From JBBRGG01 sp038240875 (GTDB lineage: Bacteria; Planctomycetota; Phycisphaerae; Phycisphaerales; UBA1924): a DNA stretch of 19,343 nt. The stretch is from NCBI GenBank assembly GCA_038240875.1, contig JBBRGG010000033.1, positions 1 through 19,343 of the forward strand. The letters are read 5' to 3'. Of the stretch, positions 7,120 through 13,485 are shown in pieces. The number at the start of each line of letters is the position of its first letter. Position 1 is the stretch's first letter. The translations under genes and the position numbers were made by a program. The notes under the pieces are model-generated. The model searched no databases and was not told where the DNA came from. It saw only the letters and a program-made list of their open reading frames with translations.

Positions 7120-9522
7120 ATGAGAACGTCGAAATTCGCGTGTTTGGGCATGATCGGCTGTGGTGTAGCCGCGGTGTTGGTGGCGCGGTCTGGAGTTGGC
7201 GGTCCATCTGCGAAAAACGCGATGAGCGATACTCGATTCGTTGACAACTACGGGATGGTTCACTTTGACCGCGAAGGGTTTCCGATTGCGGTTAATCCGC
7301 ACTCGGGGATCGCCGAGTCGGGCAACCTGAGTGATCCTGGTGCACTGATGGCGTGCTGGAGCAGTGAAGCTCCGCCCTCGGCGGAGGATATCGCTCTATG
7401 GACCGCGCGCATGCCCGGGGCGTATGGCGGTCGGTACAACGTTTTCAACCGATGGGCGGGTAGTCAAGGCGACCCCATCGTCATTACGTGGAGCCTGGTA
7501 CCCGACGGGACGGCATGGGATGGAGCGAATAACAATTTGTTTACCTCGATGGACGCCAAGTTTGGTGGCAATCGCGCTCTATGGATCAGCATCATCGAAG
7601 CCAGCTTTGCACGATGGAGCGTGCTTACTGGCGCGACGTATCAACGTGTCAGCGTCGTGGGGCAGGAGTGGGACGACGGTGCTAGTTTTGGAGCCAACTC
7701 GACGGCAACCCGCGGCATGGTTCGCATCGGTAGCAGGAATATCGACGGGCTCAACGGCATTCTCGGGTACAACGTGTTTCCTCAGAACGGCGATATGGTC
7801 CTTGATTCCAGTGAGAACTGGGGGAGCGCCACCAGCCAATACCGTTCGCTGCGTAATATTGTCATGCACGAGCATGGGCACGGCATGGGCCTTGCGCACA
7901 CGTGTCCGGTGAACTCGACCAAGCTGATGGAACCGGGCACGTCGTTGCCACCTTCGTATGACGGGCCGCAGCAAGACGACATCCGCGCGATGCAGCGAAG
8001 CTATGGCGATCCGTTTGAGCCCAACAACATTATCGTACAGGCTACGCTGATTGATGGCGTTCCAGGCGGCACCCAAGACCCTATTAGCGCAGGAAGTACG
8101 ATCGTACTGGGCAATTTGCCCGCGAACTATGCCGGCCAGCCCAACCCGGCGAACTCGAGCATTCTTTCGCTTGATGCCAATGGCGAAGTGGATTTCTTTG
8201 AGTTTGATCTCGCCGCGTCGCGCTTGGTGACGATCACAGCGACGCCGGTTGGCTCGACGTACACGGACCTTCCCCAACTCAGCAACGGTTCGTGCGCAAC
8301 CACGCCATTGAACGGTACCAACTCGCTGGCGATTGCCGACATCGTGGTCGATGTGCTGACGCCTTCGGGCGCACTAGTGCTTTCGCAGAATACAGCGGCT
8401 TCGGGACTTAATGAAGTCGTGTCGAATGTGTTGCTGCCTGTGGGCTCGAACGTGATTCGAGTTTCTGAAGCCGACGCGCCCGCAGTAGTTCAGCTCTATC
8501 GCTTGAGCGTGCAGGTCTTCAATAACAGCTTCACGCTGACTGCTACGGATGGCACGTTTCTTAACGTCGTACGCAATACGTGGACCGCGGTCCCTGGCGC
8601 GACGCAGTATCGTTTGCTGCGTGGTACGACGAACTTGCGATCGAGCGCGACGACGGTGTACACGGGTACCGCAATCACGTTCGATGATCCGGCGCCAGTT
8701 GGTGGCACGACGTACTTCTACTTTGTTGACGTGCAGCAAGCTGTCTCGGGCACGTCGTGGAAGCAGGTTGCTACTGACACGGGCGCACGTTCCACCAATA
8801 TCCCGCCCAACTCGAATGCTGGCCCAGACATCTACGTCATCGATGTTGACCGCAACGGCAGCGAAGATGTGACCGTTGATGGCAGCGCCAGCAACGATCC
8901 AGATGGCACTATCACGCAGTGGCAGTGGTTCCGCTCGGGTGGGCCACAGTTTGCATCGACGCCGATCACTACACTGAATTGCCTCGTTGGCCCGACCACG
9001 CTGCTTCTTACCGTTCGCGACAACGGCAACGCATTCGACAACGACAGCGTCTTGATCATTGTCAATCAGCGCCCGCTTGCCGACGCTGGGCCTGATCAGA
9101 CGCTTATTGATTCAGATTCCAACGGCTTCGAAAGCGTCACCTTAAACGGCGCGGCAAGCACCGACAATGGCACGATCACGTCGTATGTGTGGCGCGTCGC
9201 GGGCAGTCAGATCGCCACTGGCGCGTCGCCGATTGTGTCGCTCCCCCTTGGCATCAACACCGTTGAACTCACGTGTACGGACAACTTAAACGAGACCGAA
9301 ACCGATACCGTCGTCATCACCATTAACGGCACGACGCCTGTTGAATGCCCTGACTGCCCTGCGGATTACAACCAAGACGGCGGCGTGACCGGCGATGACA
9401 TCGCGGCCTTCTTCTTGGATTATGAGCTAGGTAGTGGTTGTGCCGACACCAACGTCGATGGCGGCATCACCGGCGACGATATCGCCGCTTTCTTCATCGC
9501 ATACGAATCAGGTGGGTGCTGA
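7120..9522 (+). CDS. Secreted matrixin-like metalloprotease with PPC, Fn3-like, PKD-like and dockerin-like domains
   Basis: An 800-residue exported protein with AAGGAG ten bases before its ATG. Residues 1-30 form a signal peptide (MRTSKFACLGMIGCGVAAVL). The catalytic domain spans about 95-290, with the zinc motif HEHGHGMGLAH (His250, Glu251, His254, His260) and a Met-turn at Met270 (KLMEPG); the stretch GILGYNVFPQNGDMVLDSSE just before it is typical of matrixins (M10). About 299-467 resembles a pre-peptidase C-terminal (PPC) domain starting FEPNN. About 468-560 is Fn3-like. Two PKD-like modules follow from about 562 and 650, each carrying a D-x-D-x-N-G acidic loop. Residues 743-800 carry two calcium-loop repeats of dockerin type (DYNQDGGVTGDD and DTNVDGGITGDD). 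No cysteine-switch propeptide is evident. The likely role is extracellular protein degradation or surface processing; the substrate is unknown. Confidence 0.88.
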   Translation: MRTSKFACLGMIGCGVAAVLVARSGVGGPSAKNAMSDTRFVDNYGMVHFDREGFPIAVNPHSGIAESGNLSDPGALMACWSSEAPPSAEDIALWTARMPGAYGGRYNVFNRWAGSQGDPIVITWSLVPDGTAWDGANNNLFTSMDAKFGGNRALWISIIEASFARWSVLTGATYQRVSVVGQEWDDGASFGANSTATRGMVRIGSRNIDGLNGILGYNVFPQNGDMVLDSSENWGSATSQYRSLRNIVMHEHGHGMGLAHTCPVNSTKLMEPGTSLPPSYDGPQQDDIRAMQRSYGDPFEPNNIIVQATLIDGVPGGTQDPISAGSTIVLGNLPANYAGQPNPANSSILSLDANGEVDFFEFDLAASRLVTITATPVGSTYTDLPQLSNGSCATTPLNGTNSLAIADIVVDVLTPSGALVLSQNTAASGLNEVVSNVLLPVGSNVIRVSEADAPAVVQLYRLSVQVFNNSFTLTATDGTFLNVVRNTWTAVPGATQYRLLRGTTNLRSSATTVYTGTAITFDDPAPVGGTTYFYFVDVQQAVSGTSWKQVATDTGARSTNIPPNSNAGPDIYVIDVDRNGSEDVTVDGSASNDPDGTITQWQWFRSGGPQFASTPITTLNCLVGPTTLLLTVRDNGNAFDNDSVLIIVNQRPLADAGPDQTLIDSDSNGFESVTLNGAASTDNGTITSYVWRVAGSQIATGASPIVSLPLGINTVELTCTDNLNETETDTVVITINGTTPVECPDCPADYNQDGGVTGDDIAAFFLDYELGSGCADTNVDGGITGDDIAAFFIAYESGGC

Positions 9523-9588
9523 AGGCAGTCATTTATATTCGGCATTCGTGACTAGGCAGAAGGCAAGCGCTACGACAACATGAATGCA

Positions 9589-9620
9589 AACGAGACTACG
9601 GCGAGCACCGTGGTCTCGTT
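9589..9620 (+). terminator. Hairpin terminator between convergent genes
   Basis: AACGAGACTACGG (9589-9601) pairs with CCGTGGTCTCGTT (9608-9620) around a six-base loop. There are 12 Watson-Crick pairs and one G-U in the plus-strand RNA; in the minus-strand RNA that position is an A-C mismatch. A weak T-rich tail (TTCTTTA) follows on the plus strand. It sits 67 bases after the protease stop and 44 bases after the end of the convergent translocase gene, so it may serve both, better for the protease. Confidence 0.65.
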
Positions 9621-9663
9621 CTTTATGGCAGCACGCTTAAAGCAACGTGATTGAAGCGATGGT

Positions 9664-10872
9664 TTACTTTGTGTTGCCTTCGTGTAGGCTGCCTTCGTCT
9701 TTGGGTTCAAGCTTTGCGAGCAGGATCGCCGCGACGAAGCCAGCAAGTATCAATCCCAGCGCGAGAAAGACTTCTTTGGTTGTTGGCGCGTAGAACTCAA
9801 CTCGCCAATCGTCGGCGGGAATGGTCGCTCGGCTTTCCGCAGTTACGGTTACACCACGGATCGCTTCGCCTATTTCCGGTGGCACGTATCTGCCAAAGGG
9901 CCAGAGCCCGATGAGCGCGCCAACGATGATTCCCAAGAGCAAGCCGAAGATGAACTTGGGGTAGCGAGTGAGTAGGTGCTTGAGGAGCAGGCTTACGCCG
10001 CCCAGGCCCAGGGCTACGCCGATGGCGACGGGCAAGAGCGTAACAAACGCGCTCCACGCCGCGGCCCAATCCTGTGCACCAACCGCGTCTTTGAAGCGGT
10101 CTATTGCGCCCAAAATAGGCACATATTGCCCCAACAGCATCATAATGTAAGAGCCATCCATGCCTGGAAGAATCGTTGCCGATGCGCCCGCGAGCCCGGC
10201 TGCGAAGAACATGGGCGGCCCGGAAAGCCCAAGGTCTGAGATGATCTGAGGCTGATACACAAAGATCGCCATCGCGCCAGTGACGACGAGGCCGACAGAT
10301 GCGCCGACCCAGGTTGAAGTCGTGGTTGGGCGAGCCATTCGCCAAACGACCGGGAGTGAGCCCAAGCGCATGCCGATGAAGACAGCAAAGGTTTCAAGGC
10401 GGTGATACACGACGAGGTACTTGACGATTCCTGCAAAGAACAAGATTGACGTGATGGCTCCTGCGCCGATGGAGCCGATGGTGGCGATGCTGCGGAAACT
10501 CCAGCGAAAGGAGACCATGTTGGCGATGGCGGTGATAAAGCGGGTGTACATGCCGACGAGCAGGAGCATGGCTCCGCCGGAGATTCCGGGGACGATATTG
10601 GCGATGCCCATGAGGAGCCCGCCGAAGTAGCCGCGGGCGATGAGGCCGAGCATGGGCGTTGAGTCAGCGGTACTGCTCATGCCGCTGCCTGGAACATGCC
10701 CGGCGTGTGCGGTTCGGCCTAGAGCGATGTCTTCGGCGATCCGGACTTTATCTGCGGGAAGCATTGGGCCATCAGGAAGCATTGGGCCATGAGGAAGTAT
10801 TGGGCCAGCAGGCAAATTAGCGTGTTGGTCGGTAGATACAGGCACTTCGGGAGTATCGGGAGTTTGATTCAA
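9664..10872 (-). CDS. DUF368 (PopT-type) undecaprenyl-phosphate translocase
   Basis: An integral membrane protein of 402 residues. DUF368 members (PopT) are known to return undecaprenyl phosphate across the membrane for reuse in peptidoglycan and polysaccharide synthesis. The family hallmark appears twice: GLLMGIANIVPGISGGAML near residues 86-104 and the related GLAGASATILPGMDGSYIMM in the second half, with several further hydrophobic helices. An extracytoplasmic-looking loop (PPEIGEAIRGVTVTAESRAT) lies late in the protein. The 5' end is uncertain: the longest start is a TTG at 10872, whose first bases overlap a TGA of an upstream frame (TTGA). Later ATGs at 10782 and 10680 are possible, the last placing the start just before the first membrane segment. 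The N-terminal stretch is Pro-rich and repetitive. The gene converges with the protease gene and diverges from galE. Confidence 0.92.
   Translation of the reverse strand: MNQTPDTPEVPVSTDQHANLPAGPILPHGPMLPDGPMLPADKVRIAEDIALGRTAHAGHVPGSGMSSTADSTPMLGLIARGYFGGLLMGIANIVPGISGGAMLLLVGMYTRFITAIANMVSFRWSFRSIATIGSIGAGAITSILFFAGIVKYLVVYHRLETFAVFIGMRLGSLPVVWRMARPTTTSTWVGASVGLVVTGAMAIFVYQPQIISDLGLSGPPMFFAAGLAGASATILPGMDGSYIMMLLGQYVPILGAIDRFKDAVGAQDWAAAWSAFVTLLPVAIGVALGLGGVSLLLKHLLTRYPKFIFGLLLGIIVGALIGLWPFGRYVPPEIGEAIRGVTVTAESRATIPADDWRVEFYAPTTKEVFLALGLILAGFVAAILLAKLEPKDEGSLHEGNTK
10757..10810. repeat. 18-bp tandem repeat, three units, in the N-terminus of the DUF368 gene
   Basis: GGGAAGCATTGGGCCATC (10757-10774), AGGAAGCATTGGGCCATG (10775-10792) and AGGAAGTATTGGGCCAGC (10793-10810). 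On the coding strand they encode GPILPHGPMLPDGPMLP. If translation starts at 10872 this is a cytoplasmic or extracytoplasmic Pro-rich extension; if it starts at 10680 the repeat is leader sequence. Confidence 0.85.
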
Positions 10873-11088
10873 GTCGTTCTCGTTTGCGGGTTGTGGCCGT
10901 TATCCAAACGCTCGAAGAGCAAGTGGCTTGGGTAAATCTCGGCGTTATTGGCTTGGTCGATTCGTTCTATAATCTGCTTGAATCGTAGTTGGTATGGTTC
11001 GAGGATATCTACGTGCGTGAAGAGAGAAAGCCGCTTTGCGTGTGTGGATATCACGGCGCGAACCCGCGCGAGCCTAGATGTGTAGAAC
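10869..11088 (-). CDS. Doubtful 72-residue frame upstream of the DUF368 gene
   Basis: A minus-strand frame from ATG at 11088 to a TGA that overlaps the TTG start of the DUF368 gene. The second half (ILEPYQLRFKQIIERIDQ) looks like a plausible amphipathic protein, and the TTGA overlap could mean translational coupling. There is no ribosome binding site before 11088. The frame extends to 11273 without a stop, but that overlaps the galE start. The region may just be the shared leader of galE and the translocase gene. I recognise no family. Confidence 0.22.
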
Positions 11089-11162
11089 ATGGCATGCGCG
11101 CACGGCAATTGTGGTCGGGGAGTTGAAAGCAAGTTCACAAGCAGAAACCTAGGGAGGTAGCG

Positions 11163-12212
11163 ATGCATGTATTGGTGACTGGCGGCGCGGGGTATATCGG
11201 GTCGCACGCGGTGCAGCGGCTGCTGCGCGATGGGCACACCGTGGTCGCCTTCGACAATCTCTTTCGCGGACACACCCGCGCGATGGATCTGCTCGCGTCG
11301 GCATTGCCAGACAAAAACGCGTCAAAGAAATTGACCTTTGTTCAAGGTGACATTTGCGATCAGGCGCTGGTGCAATCGCTGCTCGATACGCATGCTATCG
11401 AAACAGTGATGCACTTTGCCGCTCTTGCGTATGTGGGCGAGAGCGTGGACGACCCGATTCGGTATTACCGAAACAACGTGCAGGGCTTAATGTCGGTGCT
11501 CGCCGCGTGCTCGGCGGCGAAGTTGCCCGTTGCGAGGTTTGTGTTTTCCAGCTCGTGTTCGACGTTTGGCCAGCCACCAGACGGCAAGGTGCAAGTCGAC
11601 GAAACCTTTCCACAGTTTCCGTTGAGCCCGTATGGCAGGACCAAGCTGATCGGCGAGTTTTTGCTGAAGGATTATGCCGAGGCACGCAGCCGTGCGAACG
11701 TGCCATTTGGATATGTTGCGCTGCGCTACTTCAATGTGTGTGGCTGCGATCGGTCGGGTTTGCTCGGCGAAGACCACACGCCCGAGACGCACCTGATTCC
11801 TGTGATTCTTGAAGCCGCACTTGGTAAGCGCGATCACGTCGGAATCTTTGGCACAGATTATCCGACTCCTGATGGAACGTGCGTCCGCGACTACGTTCAC
11901 GTCGAAGACCTGATCGATGCGCACGTGCTCGCGATGCAGCGGCTCAGGCCCGGCGACGGACTTGATTACAACGTGGGCATCGGCAAGGGGTATTCGGTGC
12001 GCGAGATAATTGAAGCCGTGAAGCGCGTGACGGGAAAGAACTTTGTCGTGCGCGAGCAGCCAAGGCGTGCGGGCGATCCGCCTGCGGTCTTTAACAACCC
12101 CGCGAAGATCCAGCGTGAACTAGGCTGGAAGGCACAGGTGACTAATTTGGACGAGATCATCGCGTCGGCGTGGCGCTGGGTGAACGCGAACCCTCGTGGA
12201 TATGGCAAATAA
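11163..12212 (+). CDS. galE: UDP-glucose 4-epimerase
   Basis: GalE interconverts UDP-glucose and UDP-galactose using tightly bound NAD in the cytoplasm, feeding sugar into galactose metabolism and surface polysaccharides. The protein has 349 residues, normal for the family. The Rossmann motif VTGGAGYIGSH lies at residues 5-15, the catalytic Ser in FSSSCSTFG (Ser131), and YGRTK gives Tyr157 and Lys161. Further marks are LRYFNVCG, GTCVRDYVHVEDL and QRELGWKA. AGGGAGG lies five bases before the ATG. At the position aligned with Tyr299 of the E. coli enzyme (AYWAD) this protein has Val309 (AVFNN). Tyr299 limits the E. coli enzyme to non-acetylated sugars, so this protein may also accept UDP-GlcNAc. 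The gene is divergent from the DUF368 gene; the next plus-strand gene begins 96 bases downstream. Confidence 0.95.
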   Translation: MHVLVTGGAGYIGSHAVQRLLRDGHTVVAFDNLFRGHTRAMDLLASALPDKNASKKLTFVQGDICDQALVQSLLDTHAIETVMHFAALAYVGESVDDPIRYYRNNVQGLMSVLAACSAAKLPVARFVFSSSCSTFGQPPDGKVQVDETFPQFPLSPYGRTKLIGEFLLKDYAEARSRANVPFGYVALRYFNVCGCDRSGLLGEDHTPETHLIPVILEAALGKRDHVGIFGTDYPTPDGTCVRDYVHVEDLIDAHVLAMQRLRPGDGLDYNVGIGKGYSVREIIEAVKRVTGKNFVVREQPRRAGDPPAVFNNPAKIQRELGWKAQVTNLDEIIASAWRWVNANPRGYGK

Positions 12213-12264
12213 GCCCAATCAAACAAGCCCAATCAAATGAGCCTAATCAAGCAGGCCTGATCGA
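12211..12264. repeat. 14-bp tandem repeat between galE and the next gene
   Basis: AAGCCCAATCAAAC (12211-12224), AAGCCCAATCAAAT (12225-12238), GAGCCTAATCAAGC (12239-12252) and a diverged partial copy from 12253. The first unit begins on the last two bases of the galE stop codon. The 14-base period would break a reading frame, in keeping with its non-coding position. Confidence 0.85.
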
Positions 12265-12308
12265 GTTATGCAAATCAAGCAAGACGAACCGAGGAACTCT
12301 AGCCGATC

Positions 12309-13469
12309 ATGGATCTAGCGATCAGCCCCTATCACCTCACGACGCGTGAGCCACCAGCGATGGTGGCGTTGTTGGTCGCGCGGAGAGTGTTGACGCTCGC
12401 GCCAGCGCCTCGAGTAGAAAACGCAGCAACTATTCCCCGGGCGAGTGCCTCGCGTGGCGGCGTAGTGGCCGAGGCGGCGCTGGACGCGGCGATGCGTGCG
12501 CCCACGTATGCGTCGATGATGCGCGCGTGGGAGTGGAGCAGGTCTCTTTGGCGCGCAGGTGTGTTGGTCGCAACACGCAACGGCGACGACGCTTCGCACG
12601 ATGTTCACGCCGTCAACGCGCGGATCGCCAGCGACGACGCGTTCATGCCTTTGCGCGCGTTGATGCGCGAAGAGCTGTTGGGCGATGACGTTGCATATTT
12701 GGAAGCTCTCGCCACGGATTTGCTCAAAGGCGGGCCTAACCCGGGGTTGAGCATCCCGCTGGTCGCCGCGATTGATCGATACGCGTCGCGGCAAGGGGTG
12801 CCCGTTGTTCGCGCGCAGCCCGCTTCGATAGCCCAGCGTGAAGAGCTTTCACTCGGCAAAGCCGGGGCTGCGATCGTGTTGCCCGTGCTGTTGCAAGCAA
12901 CGGGCGAGCGTGTGCTGCACGCGCGCGAAGTGCTGTGCAAACCACTTCAAGAATTGCACGAAGCCCTCGGTGATGCGATGGGTTCGGTGACGGATGCGAG
13001 CCTTGCCAAGTCCGCGCGAGAGGCCGCCGCGGCGTACCACGCTGCGTTTGAGGCTTCACGCGAAGCGATCCTCGATGGCTCGCGTGACGATGAGGTTCGC
13101 GCGATCGAAGGGTGCGTGGTGGTTACGCCGATGATCTTGCCCGCAGACGCGGTGCTGACGTCGAGCGTGCGAGCGCTGCGAGCTCTTGGCGAGCCGACAC
13201 GCGTAGTTCGACCAACTGCCAGATCAGTTGTCAAGCCAGAAGCCAAGCAACTAGGCAAGCCAGAACTCAACCCAGATATCAAATCATCAAGAAAATCAGC
13301 CGCGAAATTAGCTGCAAACGTTCCATCCAAAGCCGATGCACACCAAGGCGTGTTCGCAGGGTTGGATCCCGCAACAACCGCGATCGCGACGACCGCGCTC
13401 GCAACGACCGACGCCGCCGACCGCTTGCCGGTGCGTACGTGGATCATCAAGGTAATGGGCAAGTCATAA
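12309..13469 (+). CDS. Conserved-looking protein of unknown function
   Basis: I do not recognise this 386-residue protein. It is Ala-rich and mostly helical by eye, with no signal peptide and no membrane segment. An ordered block covers about residues 60-295: YASMMRAWEWSRSLWRAGVL, PLRALMREELLGDD, LLKGGPNPGLSIPLVAAIDR, then GKAGAAIVLPVLLQATGERV. A Lys/Pro-rich linker with imperfect repeats (KPEAKQLGKPELNP) spans about 300-335, and a Thr/Ala run (TTAIATTALATTDAAD) precedes a short conserved-looking end, LPVRTWIIKVMGKS. GAGGA lies 13 bases before the ATG, a long spacing. The gene ends 16 bases before the DUF255 gene on the same strand, so the two are probably co-transcribed. The ATGs at 12360 and later are possible alternative starts. 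Confidence 0.8.
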   Translation: MDLAISPYHLTTREPPAMVALLVARRVLTLAPAPRVENAATIPRASASRGGVVAEAALDAAMRAPTYASMMRAWEWSRSLWRAGVLVATRNGDDASHDVHAVNARIASDDAFMPLRALMREELLGDDVAYLEALATDLLKGGPNPGLSIPLVAAIDRYASRQGVPVVRAQPASIAQREELSLGKAGAAIVLPVLLQATGERVLHAREVLCKPLQELHEALGDAMGSVTDASLAKSAREAAAAYHAAFEASREAILDGSRDDEVRAIEGCVVVTPMILPADAVLTSSVRALRALGEPTRVVRPTARSVVKPEAKQLGKPELNPDIKSSRKSAAKLAANVPSKADAHQGVFAGLDPATTAIATTALATTDAADRLPVRTWIIKVMGKS

Positions 13470-13485
13470 GTACCGGGTCAAAGGC

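Noticed and set aside
7579..8277. Minus-strand frame of 232 codons
   Set aside because: It is antisense to the catalytic domain of the metalloprotease, whose zinc motif and Met-turn are clear; Arg-rich shadow.
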